A stretch of DNA of 64,000 nt from Bacteroidota bacterium. GTDB taxonomy: Bacteria; Bacteroidota; Bacteroidia; Bacteroidales; JAAAOM01. Below the pieces are notes generated by a model, which was not told the DNA's origin, made no database searches, and saw only the letters and a list, made by a program, of their open reading frames with translations. The DNA lies in the NCBI GenBank assembly GCA_009908855.1, contig JAAAOM010000033.1, positions 34,720 through 98,719 on the forward strand, written 5' to 3'. This document shows positions 1-7,135 of this stretch, in pieces (position 1 is the stretch's first letter; every line of letters starts with the position of its first letter). The position numbers and the translations under genes were made by a program.

Positions 1-730
1 GCTCAACGGCCATGTTACGGGCCATGGATAATACAAAAGCTGTTTTACCCATAGATGGACGGGCGGCCACGATTACCAGGTCAGAGGGTTGCCATCCACT
101 GGTCATACGGTCCAGCTTGGTAAATCCCGATGGCACACCGCTCAGGCTATCCTCACGTTTACTGGCCTCCTCTATTTGCTGAATAGCTTCTTTGAGTATT
201 GAATTCAGTTTCGATGTTTGTTTCTTAATGTTTCCTTCAGCGATGTTAAAAAGTTCACCTTCCGAAAAATCCAGTAAATCATTCACATCAATACTATCAT
301 CAAATGCCCGACTTTGTATCTCTGAAGCAACCCTGATCAATTCACGCTGAATATGTTTTTGGGCAACAATTCGCGCATGGAAATCGATATGCGCCGCAGA
401 GGCCACTTTGTTTGAAAGTTGGGTAATGTACACCGGTCCGCCAATCTCATCAAGCTCTTCACTTTTGCGCAATTCCTCAGTTACCGTTAAAATATCGATG
501 GGCCTGTCCTGGCTGGCCAATCTAATAATGCCCTTAAAAATTTTTTGATGCGTTTGGTTATAAAAACTCTCCGCCACCAAAATATCCAACACATCGTAAA
601 CCGCATTTTTTTCAAGCATCAGCGCCCCCAAAACAGCCTCTTCCATGTCAATTGCCTGGGGTGGCATTTTGCCAAAATCAAGATTTACAGGATTTATCGC
701 CGGCTTATTTGTTGGATTTGTTCGCGCCAT
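1..730 (-). CDS. dnaB: Replicative DNA helicase DnaB, N-terminal part (cut by window edge)
   Basis: Reading the minus strand from the ATG at 730 gives 243 codons that run off the window. Residues about 23-125 match the DnaB N-terminal domain (PPQAIDMEEAVLGALM, then DRPIDILTVTEELR). A linker follows, then the start of the RecA-like helicase domain with Walker A ARPSMGKT at about 223-230. DnaB is the hexameric ring helicase that unwinds DNA at the replication fork and recruits primase. The C-terminal half, with Walker B and the DNA-binding loops, lies outside the window. The gene has a good phylum-type promoter directly upstream. Identification is secure; only completeness is unknown. Confidence 0.95.
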   Translation of the reverse strand, partial: MARTNPTNKPAINPVNLDFGKMPPQAIDMEEAVLGALMLEKNAVYDVLDILVAESFYNQTHQKIFKGIIRLASQDRPIDILTVTEELRKSEELDEIGGPVYITQLSNKVASAAHIDFHARIVAQKHIQRELIRVASEIQSRAFDDSIDVNDLLDFSEGELFNIAEGNIKKQTSKLNSILKEAIQQIEEASKREDSLSGVPSGFTKLDRMTSGWQPSDLVIVAARPSMGKTAFVLSMARNMAVE

Positions 731-753
731 ATCAGTGATTTTATAAAGAGCCT

Positions 754-785
754 CAAAAGTAGTTATAAACCTACCCTACATGCAA
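754..785 (-). promoter_or_regulatory. Predicted promoter of dnaB
   Basis: On the minus strand TTG (complement of 783-785) is followed after 21 nt by TACTTTTG (complement of 754-761), matching the Bacteroidota -33/-7 pattern TTG...TAnnTTTG. It lies about 25 nt upstream of the dnaB ATG. Confidence 0.55.
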
Positions 786-802
786 TTTATTTGCCGGTTT
801 AA

Positions 803-834
803 TGTTCACAATATATAAAGTGTTATTATGAACA
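803..834. terminator. Stem-loop between queE and dnaB
   Basis: A 10-bp inverted repeat (TGTTCACAAT / ATTATGAACA, one G-U type mismatch) encloses a 12-nt loop. It sits just downstream of queE, reading minus, and upstream of the dnaB promoter. No clear U-run follows, so it is a candidate terminator or RNA-end structure only. Confidence 0.35.
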
Positions 835-870
835 AATTGTTGATAAAATATTTACACCAAAAAATGACTT

Positions 871-1458
871 CTAACGCATCCCGATTAATTTATGCAGCTG
901 CAAACTCAGGCGCCAGCGATTATTGCTGTGCTTATTCATTTGTGCAACCAAGCGCATACTGTCTTCTATGTTCATTATGCCGTTTTCTTCAAGCGGACTG
1001 ATAAAATGATCTGTGGCCTGTATTTTGGTTTCAAGAGATGACAAATAGTCAACATTAAGTTTATCATTTACTACGCGCAATTCATCGGCATAAAACTGGT
1101 TTATATGCTTTTTGGGTGAAACGGTTATGTAATCAATTTGTCCGTTGTATCGTTCCAGACTGATGGTGCCATTGGTTTCGATGGCAATCCAATAGGCTTT
1201 TGCTTTGAGTGCATTTAAAAGTTCGTTTAATGGCTGGGCGCTTGGTTCACCACCGGTTAGTAATATCGATTGACAGGGATATTTGGCTATTTCCTCCATA
1301 ATTTCTTCAACTGTATATTCGGTATAAGGGTGATAATTGGTATCGCACCAAACACAGGATAAATTACAACCGGCCAGGCGAATAAAAATAACTTCTTTTC
1401 CCTGATTAAAACCCTCACCCTGCAGACTGAAAAATATTTCGTTTACTCTATACTTCAT
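871..1458 (-). CDS. queE: 7-carboxy-7-deazaguanine synthase QueE
   Basis: Radical-SAM enzyme that turns 6-carboxytetrahydropterin into 7-carboxy-7-deazaguanine, the third dedicated step to preQ0 and queuosine. The cluster motif is CNLSCVWC, a CxxxCxxC, close to the N-terminus. Family landmarks FFSLQGEG and LLTGGEPSAQP (SAM-binding GGE region) are present. The first ATG, at 1458, is used because it gives the usual MKYRVNEIF start; the longer frame would need a TTG. It overlaps the 3' end of queD by 11 nt, so the two are probably translationally coupled. It is the last gene of queC-queD-queE and is expected to share the riboswitch-type leader ahead of queC. About 195 residues, normal for the short QueE form. 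Confidence 0.93.
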   Translation of the reverse strand: MKYRVNEIFFSLQGEGFNQGKEVIFIRLAGCNLSCVWCDTNYHPYTEYTVEEIMEEIAKYPCQSILLTGGEPSAQPLNELLNALKAKAYWIAIETNGTISLERYNGQIDYITVSPKKHINQFYADELRVVNDKLNVDYLSSLETKIQATDHFISPLEENGIMNIEDSMRLVAQMNKHSNNRWRLSLQLHKLIGMR

Positions 1459-1777
1459 AAATAGCAACGTTTCCCTGGCTTTCCTGTACTTTTACTTTAT
1501 AGCAGTTGGTTATTTGTTGGCATATCCATTGGGCAATATTTTCAGCAGTGGTATTCACGGGCAATACCTTGTTCAGGTCTTTATGATCCAGCTTGTCTTT
1601 AATATTATGCTTTATTTCCGAAAAGTCGACTACCATTCCGTTATGATTCAGTTTGTCGCTTTTACAATATATGGTGATCAGCCAGTTATGCCCATGGGGT
1701 TCGGTACATTTACTTTCGTAGTCCAGTATTAAATGGTGGCTGGCAGATATTTCGAATGTTTTTTCGATGTAAAACAT
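1448..1777 (-). CDS. queD: 6-carboxy-5,6,7,8-tetrahydropterin synthase QueD
   Basis: PTPS-fold enzyme converting dihydroneopterin triphosphate to 6-carboxytetrahydropterin for queuosine synthesis. Zinc ligands are visible as the SASHH histidine (about residues 14-15) and the HGH pair at 28-30; C24 in the SKCTEPHGH stretch is the expected catalytic cysteine, and the C-terminal ESQGNVAIYEV carries the conserved Glu. At 109 residues it is short but complete for QueD. It starts 11 nt after the queC stop and overlaps queE by 11 nt, fixing it as the middle gene of the operon. Confidence 0.93.
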   Translation of the reverse strand: MFYIEKTFEISASHHLILDYESKCTEPHGHNWLITIYCKSDKLNHNGMVVDFSEIKHNIKDKLDHKDLNKVLPVNTTAENIAQWICQQITNCYKVKVQESQGNVAIYEV

Positions 1778-1788
1778 GGTGAATGGTA

Positions 1789-2502
1789 TTAAATTTTGTT
1801 TTCATATTCCAATGGGTCCGGGTATCCTGCTTTCTCAAAAGCCTGCAATCGCAATTGACAACTGTCGCAAGTACCGCAAGGTTTATCATCGCCGCGATAA
1901 CAGCTCCAGGTTAGGCCATAGTCCACACCCAGACGTATACCCAGCGTTATTTCCTGGTCTTTATTTTTATACATAAAAGGTGCATGTATACGGATGGGTT
2001 TATTATCCTCTACCGCACAAACTGTTCCTTTGTTAATCGCAGCCTGCATGGCATCAATAAATTCTTTACGGCAATCAACATATCCCGAGTAATCGACCTG
2101 GCTTATTCCTGTAAAAATATCATAAGCCCCGATGGCCTCGGCGTATGAGGTAGCGATGGATAGAAATATCATATTCCGGGCAGGCACGTATGTAACAGGG
2201 ATATCTTTATGATCTGCTCTGTAATCAGGTACATTAATGGATGTATCCGTTAACGCAGAGCCTCCCCAGGCCGATATATCAATTGAAATAATTTGATGAT
2301 TGGAAATATTCAGTTTATGAATTGTCTTTTCAGCAACATCCAGTTCCCGGCTGTGCCGCTGGCCGTAGCGAAACGATATGGCATGAACATCATATCCTTT
2401 TGAGCGGGCCAGGTATAATACGGTTGTAGAGTCTAATCCTCCTGAAAAAAGTACAACTGCTTTTGGTGCCATTTTCTCCGGTTTAATCAGGTAATATCCC
2501 AT
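1789..2502 (-). CDS. queC: 7-cyano-7-deazaguanine (preQ0) synthase QueC
   Basis: ATP-dependent enzyme making preQ0 from 7-carboxy-7-deazaguanine and ammonia. The PP-loop SGGLDST is at residues 20-26, and the C-terminal zinc-binding cysteines are seen in [15 protein letters not shown]. The frame opens at 2502, but the in-frame ATG at 2472 ([12 protein letters not shown]) fits the family start better, so the true protein may be 227 rather than 237 residues. It is the first gene of queC-queD-queE. A promoter and a structured leader resembling a preQ1-I aptamer lie upstream, which fits feedback control by the pathway product. Confidence 0.94.
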   Translation of the reverse strand: MGYYLIKPEKMAPKAVVLFSGGLDSTTVLYLARSKGYDVHAISFRYGQRHSRELDVAEKTIHKLNISNHQIISIDISAWGGSALTDTSINVPDYRADHKDIPVTYVPARNMIFLSIATSYAEAIGAYDIFTGISQVDYSGYVDCRKEFIDAMQAAINKGTVCAVEDNKPIRIHAPFMYKNKDQEITLGIRLGVDYGLTWSCYRGDDKPCGTCDSCQLRLQAFEKAGYPDPLEYENKI

Positions 2503-2573
2503 ACTTCAATTCAAAACCGGGGAAAAGATTTAAGAGAAAGTAAATCCTTTCATGTGCCATACACATCTCTCGG

Positions 2574-2616
2574 CCCTAGTTTTGTTTATAGACAGGATGG
2601 GATTTCGAACTGTCTT
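2574..2616 (-). promoter_or_regulatory. Candidate preQ1 class I riboswitch aptamer in the queCDE leader
   Basis: Read as RNA on the minus strand, AGACAG pairs with CUGUCU to form a 6-bp hairpin. Its 14-nt loop starts UUC and contains UCCCAUC. The stem is followed at once by an A-rich tail UAUAAACAAAACUAGGG. This is the preQ1-I layout: a short stem, a pyrimidine-rich loop, then an A-rich tail that folds back to form an H-type pseudoknot; the loop CCC and tail GGG can pair. It lies between the operon promoter and queC, the expected target. Recognised by eye, with no covariance search. The gap to the start codon is about 71-101 nt, and no classical SD or U-tract terminator is obvious. Confidence 0.6.
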
Positions 2617-2624
2617 TTATGTGG

Positions 2625-2656
2625 CAAAGTTAATCATTTAACTGACTTAACGACAA
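2625..2656 (-). promoter_or_regulatory. Predicted promoter of the queCDE operon
   Basis: Minus-strand TTG (complement of 2654-2656), 21 nt, then TAACTTTG (complement of 2625-2632), a good Bacteroidota -33/-7 match. Transcription would start near 2618-2620, only a few bases before the riboswitch-like hairpin. The promoter lies within about 40 nt downstream of the upstream gene's stop. Confidence 0.6.
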
Positions 2657-2663
2657 TACTGAT

Positions 2664-3122
2664 TTAGTTGACCACAATTTTTTCAATGTATAATACTTTG
2701 GTGTCATCAACAATTTCTAACATATATATGCCTTCACGGGTTAACAGGTTAGAGAATGAATTGGTTGATCCGGATTTTAGCGGTCGGGAAATCAGTTTAT
2801 TGCCATCCAGACAAAAAACTAATAATCGGGCTTTTTTCAGCCGACCTTTAAGAGTAACATCTACATTTCCGGTTGATAAGTCGGATTGAACAGACAATTG
2901 TTCCGGTCCAATGTGATTATTATTAGGATTTAGTTTTTTCACTGCTTTCTTATTAACAGGTGTTAACTGGTTAGCCGAATTCATATCAGCATCACCGGCA
3001 GCAGTACTTTCGATAAATGTTTGTGCATTAATCGTTAATACACAACATAATAAGAGAAGTAAGGGGAATACATTCTTTTTAAAAGAAATAGGGGCTTGAT
3101 AAACAGGTTTTTTTTTAGTCAT
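2664..3122 (-). CDS. Small secreted protein consisting mainly of a T9SS-like C-terminal domain
   Basis: The ATG at 3122 (MTKKKPVYQ) gives 152 residues. A basic start is followed by a hydrophobic stretch (VFPLLLLLCCVLTINAQ), a Sec signal ending at AQ. A low-complexity linker of about 60 residues comes next. The last 75 residues (LSTGNVDVTLKG, then LLVFCLDGNKLIS, then LTREGIYMLEIVDDTKVLYIEKIVVN) have the strand pattern of a T9SS type A sorting domain, with the GIYML...V core and a basic/valine end. There is no recognisable cargo domain in front. Whether it is secreted by T9SS or is just a sorting-domain-like periplasmic protein is unknown. It is transcribed in the same direction as queCDE but with that operon's promoter after it, so probably separate. 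Confidence 0.7.
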   Translation of the reverse strand: MTKKKPVYQAPISFKKNVFPLLLLLCCVLTINAQTFIESTAAGDADMNSANQLTPVNKKAVKKLNPNNNHIGPEQLSVQSDLSTGNVDVTLKGRLKKARLLVFCLDGNKLISRPLKSGSTNSFSNLLTREGIYMLEIVDDTKVLYIEKIVVN

Positions 3123-3280
3123 AGGTTCAAAATAACTACAGCTCAAACAAATAATGTAGTAAAAGAGTTCAAAGAATATTCCTATTGAGGTGCAAAAATT
3201 GAAAAAAAACAAGGAAATATGGGGCACAACTACAGCAGGAAAAAATGGATAACTAAAATGACGTCACATACCAGATTTAA

Positions 3281-3547
3281 TCCCGGAAATCTATTTTTAA
3301 AGATAAAGTAAACCACTATCAGTATGATAAAAATTTCAGTGAAAATAGAACAAATGACGGGCTGGTTACAATGAGTTTCGGCCAGTTTCACAAATATCTT
3401 ACTGTAAGGGAGATCGCACCAGGCATTAGTGTCACTACAAAGTTTTTAAGGGGCATCAAACTCCAACAAATCCCGGCAGGGTCATCCATGAGCAAAGGCA
3501 ATGAGAAGCAGGACTACCGGGTGTTCGGGTTTATATTCAATCAGTAG
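3281..3547 (+). pseudogene. Possible gene remnant (C-terminal fragment of an unidentified protein)
   Basis: An 88-codon plus-strand frame is open from just after a TAA at 3278 to a TAG at 3545-3547. The reading (…YQYDKNFSENRTNDGLVTMSFGQ…, ending DYRVFGFIFNQ) has the alternating polar/aromatic look of an outer-membrane protein C-terminus. The only good start is the ATG at 3371, leaving 58 residues. No upstream gene part is present. Most likely a decayed fragment; it could also be a chance frame or a small protein. Confidence 0.35.
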
Positions 3548-3783
3548 TTGAAATATTTAATGACCTATTATAAAAGACATGATAACTACCAGGTCATAAA
3601 GGAAATAGTAGGAAAATTAGATATAAGATAAAATGTTCAAGCATTTTAGGCTAAGATATAAATTTCTTATCCCTGGTTTTTAGGTTTTTAAGTTTTAAGA
3701 TCATTATCTATTAAGTAATGTTCGGACAGATATGAATATAAATACAACAATTGAATTAAATTAGTTGCAGTATATACAAAGCA

Positions 3784-3813
3784 AACCCCGGAACAAACTA
3801 ATGTGCCGGGGTT
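3784..3813 (-). terminator. Stem-loop terminator after the biotin carrier gene
   Basis: Perfect 8-bp GC-rich arms AACCCCGG (3784-3791) and CCGGGGTT (3806-3813) with a 14-nt loop, 23 nt past the carrier stop. The minus transcript continues TGCTTTGTAT, a weak U-rich tail. Confidence 0.65.
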
Positions 3814-3835
3814 CCATATTCAATTGTGAACATAC

Positions 3836-4219
3836 CTATTCATATTCGATAAGCATCGCACCTTTGGAGATTCTGTCGCCGGTGGCTACATGAATTTTCT
3901 TTACCTTTCCATCATAAGGAAACATAATGCGATTCTGCATTTTCATTGCTTCCAGGATCAACATTTCATCACCTTCTTTTACTTCCTGACCTTCAGCAAC
4001 AAAAATTTTCTGTATCGTTCCCGGAATTAAGGCATTCACTTGTTTACGATTGGGTAGTTCCCATTTTTTTCTTTTTTCATATTTGGTAGTGAGCCTGGTT
4101 TTATATTTTGTTCCATTCACTACCAGATTTTTACAACGTATGTTACCCTTCCCACATTCGCTCTCAATGGTTTTATTGCTCACAGTGGTTACAGGTTGTT
4201 CTAATGTTTGTGTACTCAT
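3836..4219 (-). CDS. Biotin carboxyl carrier subunit of an acyl-CoA carboxylase
   Basis: 127 residues. The C-terminal 70 form a biotinyl domain with the EAMKM motif at 90-94; K93 is the lysine that receives biotin. The N-terminal half is a basic linker, then the conserved ALIPGTIQKIFV entry strand. The protein carries carboxybiotin between a biotin carboxylase and a carboxyltransferase. It starts 12 nt after the carboxyltransferase gene on the same strand, so the two are an operon. No biotin carboxylase gene and no membrane decarboxylase (OadB-type) gene adjoins, so the third partner must be encoded elsewhere. The partner identity therefore decides whether this is propionyl-CoA carboxylase or a decarboxylase component. 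Confidence 0.88.
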   Translation of the reverse strand: MSTQTLEQPVTTVSNKTIESECGKGNIRCKNLVVNGTKYKTRLTTKYEKRKKWELPNRKQVNALIPGTIQKIFVAEGQEVKEGDEMLILEAMKMQNRIMFPYDGKVKKIHVATGDRISKGAMLIEYE

Positions 4220-4231
4220 AAGTTATACAAT

Positions 4232-5776
4232 TTAGAATGGAGGTATACCATGTTTTTTTCTGGGCATAGATATTTGCTTCTGTTTAGAAACGTCAATACA
4301 ATGAAGCAGTACTTTTCGTGTTTCTTCCGGTTCTATTACCGAATCGATGTATCCCTTAGCTGCTGCTACATAGGGGTTTGCAAATTTTTCTTTATATTCC
4401 TTTACTTTTTGTTTACGCATTTTTTCAGGGTCTTCGGCAGTCGTAATTTCTTTGCGGAAAATTATATTGGCAGCTCCTTCAGGCCCCATCACTGCAATTT
4501 CGGCAGATGGCCATGCAAAAACAAAATCAGCCCGCAGGTGTCTTGATCCCATAGCAATATAACCACCACCATAAGCCTTACGAACAATAACCGTAACCTT
4601 AGGAACAGTAGCTTCGCTATAGGCATATAATACTTTAGCTCCGTGGCGAATCACGCCGGCATGCTCCTGATCAACACCCGGTAAATAACCTGGTAAATCT
4701 ACCAGGGTTACAATGGGTATATTAAATGAATCGCAGTAACGTATAAAACGGGCTGCCTTATCCGATGAATCAACATCCAAAACGCCGGCAAGCACCAACG
4801 GTTGATTACAAACGAACCCAACCGTTTCGCCATTCATACGACCAAAACCGATTACCATATTAGACGCCCATAATTCCTGAACTTCAAAGAAATCAGAATT
4901 ATCAACGAGTCCGCGAATTACATTTCGAATATCATAAGGTTGCGTAGGATCACCCGGTACAATATTCTCAACCTTGAATTCCGGCTTGGGGTCTTTGGGT
5001 GCATACACTTTTGATTTTTTATCGTTATTGGGTGGTATAAAGGACAGCAAGCTCTTGATCTGTTCAAAACAATCCTTTTCATTTTCGGCAAAAAAATGTG
5101 CATTCCCGGTCATTTCACTCTGCACCCGTGCACCCCCAAGTTCTTCCATAGAAATTTCTTCGCCGATAACGGTTTTAATAACTTCAGGTCCGGTGATAAA
5201 CATTTTAGAGATGTTGTCCACCACAAACACAAAATCTGTTAAAGCCGGTGAATACACCGCTCCCCCGGCGCATGGGCCAAGTATAACGGATATTTGCGGT
5301 ATTACACCAGACGAAATTGTATTTCGAAAGAAAATTTCACCATATCCGGCCAAAGAATTAACGCCCTCTTGTATGCGTGCACCACCGGAATCATTAATTC
5401 CAATCAAAGGCATTTTCATTTTCAGGGCATGGTCCATGATTTTGGTGATTTTACGGGCATGCATACTCCCCAGTGATCCGCCTGCAACAGTAAAGTCCTG
5501 TGCAAAAATACATACCGGACAATAGTCAATTGTTCCGGTTCCGATAATAACGCCATCTCCATGCAATTTCTTCTTATCCATATTGAAATCACGTGCGTCA
5601 TGCTCAACAAATAAATCATATTCGTTGAAGGAGTCTTCATCCAAAATAGAAAGAATTCTTTCACGGGCTGTTAGTTTACCCATGGCCATTTGTTTTTCAA
5701 TGGCCTTTTCACCTCCCCCCATCTGAACTTCTTCTCTTTTTTTCTTAAGCTCCTGGATTTTTCTCTTTAAAGGCAT
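4232..5776 (-). CDS. Acyl-CoA carboxylase carboxyltransferase subunit (propionyl-CoA carboxylase beta / methylmalonyl-CoA decarboxylase alpha type)
   Basis: 514 residues, the standard length for this crotonase-fold double-domain family. Hallmarks: N-terminal KLTARERI, the oxyanion-hole stretches GINDSGGARIQEGV and GPCAGGAVYSPALTDFV in the first half, and VDLPGYLPGVDQEH with KAYGGGYIAMGSR in the second. It transfers carboxyl between biotin and an acyl-CoA, most likely propionyl-/methylmalonyl-CoA by similarity of the motif set. Followed 12 nt later by the biotin carrier gene. Sequence alone does not separate PCC beta from the sodium-pump decarboxylase alpha subunit. Confidence 0.92.
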   Translation of the reverse strand: MPLKRKIQELKKKREEVQMGGGEKAIEKQMAMGKLTARERILSILDEDSFNEYDLFVEHDARDFNMDKKKLHGDGVIIGTGTIDYCPVCIFAQDFTVAGGSLGSMHARKITKIMDHALKMKMPLIGINDSGGARIQEGVNSLAGYGEIFFRNTISSGVIPQISVILGPCAGGAVYSPALTDFVFVVDNISKMFITGPEVIKTVIGEEISMEELGGARVQSEMTGNAHFFAENEKDCFEQIKSLLSFIPPNNDKKSKVYAPKDPKPEFKVENIVPGDPTQPYDIRNVIRGLVDNSDFFEVQELWASNMVIGFGRMNGETVGFVCNQPLVLAGVLDVDSSDKAARFIRYCDSFNIPIVTLVDLPGYLPGVDQEHAGVIRHGAKVLYAYSEATVPKVTVIVRKAYGGGYIAMGSRHLRADFVFAWPSAEIAVMGPEGAANIIFRKEITTAEDPEKMRKQKVKEYKEKFANPYVAAAKGYIDSVIEPEETRKVLLHCIDVSKQKQISMPRKKHGIPPF

Positions 5777-5978
5777 AACATGTCAATTAAATGATTTTAA
5801 GCTACTGAATAATATGACTTTTATATCCCCCTGTCAAATTATTATGACTACAACGTTACGAAAACAAAACAATTTTTAAAAATTTTTTAAATAACTATAT
5901 GAGTATTCCAAAATTAAAATATTGTACATCAACAAATTGAAAATTAAAGATTGATCAAATCTAAATAATATCAAAAGT

Positions 5979-7073
5979 CTACTTTGGTGCCAATTTGTAC
6001 AGTATTATTGCCACAAAGGTAAAAATAATATTGGGCGTCCAGACTGCCAGCATAGGACTAAAAGCCCCGCTAATAGCAAATTGTGTTGAAAATTGCATAA
6101 ACAGAATATATGTAAAGCCAATTAACATCCCCAGGCCTATATGCATACCGATACCACCCCTTACTTTACGGGATGAAACGGATACACCAATAACCGTGAG
6201 AATGAATGTTGAAAAAGGAAAGGCAAACCGTTTGTATTTCTCCACCAAATAGGCCGGTATATTTGGTGATCCCTGCATGCGTTGTTCGTCGATAAAATCA
6301 TTCAACTCACCCAGGCTCATGGATTCAATTACATTATCCCGTCGTTTAAACTCTTCGGGATGCATATTTAAGGTTGTGTCAATATTTCTGCCCAGCGTTA
6401 ATTTTTGTTCGCCCCCGGGAAGATAATCCCTTATCCAATAATTGTATATTTTCCATTTGTTAGTTGTTGTATCCCAACGAATATAATCGCTCAGCAATTT
6501 CGACTTCAGATTACCATTCTCAAAATATTCCATGGAGAATTTATATCCGGTATTGCTGGCTGTGCTGTAATTATCCATATACACAAAAAGACCGGGTTCA
6601 ATTTGTTTATGAATATGCTTTTCGGTAAACCGGCGTGGTGATGAATGATAATATCTTTCCTCAAATTCAAATCGCTTTTCATTGGCATGCGGAATGGCAT
6701 AATTATTCAGGATGATGGCCATAATGGTAATCACTGTAGCGGATACAAAATAGGGAACCAACATGCGTCTGAAACTAATGCCATTGCTAAGAATCGCAAT
6801 AATTTCGGTGTTATAGGCCATTTTTGAAGTAAAGAAGATAACTGAAATAAGTGTAAACAAAGAGCTAAATAATACCGCAAAATAGGGTATAAAATTCAGG
6901 TAATAATCGCGTAAAATAGCTTCTAACGGGGCACTGTTTTCCATGAAATCATCGATTTTTTCAGAAAAATCGAAAATGATGGCTATACCAATAATGAGTA
7001 TAATGGCAAAAAAGAATGTCCCCAAAAACTTTTTTACAATAAATACGTCCAGTCTTTTAATTCCCCGGTTCAT
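5979..7073 (-). CDS. lptG: LPS export permease, LptF/LptG (YjgP/YjgQ) family
   Basis: 364 residues with the family layout: N-terminal helices (VKKFLGTFFFAIILIIGIAII, then FIPYFAVLFSSLFTLISVIFF and MLVPYFVSATVITIMAII), a periplasmic beta-jellyroll of about 150 residues, and three C-terminal helices ending YKLAPK. The protein is part of the inner-membrane ABC exporter that extracts LPS and feeds it to the Lpt bridge. Bacteroidota carry LptF and LptG homologues that are hard to tell apart by eye; the start MNRGIKRLDVFIVKKFLGTF is typical of either. It follows tgt on the same strand with its own promoter inside the tgt 3' end. Confidence 0.85.
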   Translation of the reverse strand: MNRGIKRLDVFIVKKFLGTFFFAIILIIGIAIIFDFSEKIDDFMENSAPLEAILRDYYLNFIPYFAVLFSSLFTLISVIFFTSKMAYNTEIIAILSNGISFRRMLVPYFVSATVITIMAIILNNYAIPHANEKRFEFEERYYHSSPRRFTEKHIHKQIEPGLFVYMDNYSTASNTGYKFSMEYFENGNLKSKLLSDYIRWDTTTNKWKIYNYWIRDYLPGGEQKLTLGRNIDTTLNMHPEEFKRRDNVIESMSLGELNDFIDEQRMQGSPNIPAYLVEKYKRFAFPFSTFILTVIGVSVSSRKVRGGIGMHIGLGMLIGFTYILFMQFSTQFAISGAFSPMLAVWTPNIIFTFVAIILYKLAPK

Positions 7074-7105
7074 CCCAAACTTATTATAAATTTTTCTTTC
7101 ATGGC

Positions 7106-7135
7106 CAAATTTAGCATGTTACAGGCGGTTTTCAA
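7106..7135 (-). promoter_or_regulatory. Predicted promoter of lptG, overlapping the end of tgt
   Basis: Minus-strand TTG (complement of 7133-7135), exactly 19 nt, then TAAATTTG (complement of 7106-7113). The -33 element lies inside the last codons of tgt, the -7 just after its stop, and the lptG ATG is about 33 nt downstream. Confidence 0.5.

Larger units (their letters stand above)
3123..3835. other. Long intergenic stretch without an intact gene
   Basis: About 710 nt, AT-rich. It contains the ORF remnant at 3281-3547 and the terminator at 3784-3813; nothing else recognisable was seen, including no tRNA. Confidence 0.6.

Noticed and set aside
545..802. 85-codon plus-strand frame opposite dnaB
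   Set aside because: Antisense shadow of dnaB; no protein-like features or promoter.
4208..4546. 112-codon plus-strand frame opposite the carboxyltransferase gene
   Set aside because: Antisense to a secure gene, Cys/Phe-rich composition typical of shadow frames.
4974..5525. 183-codon plus-strand frame opposite the carboxyltransferase gene
   Set aside because: Long only because the real gene on the other strand constrains stops; no family motif.
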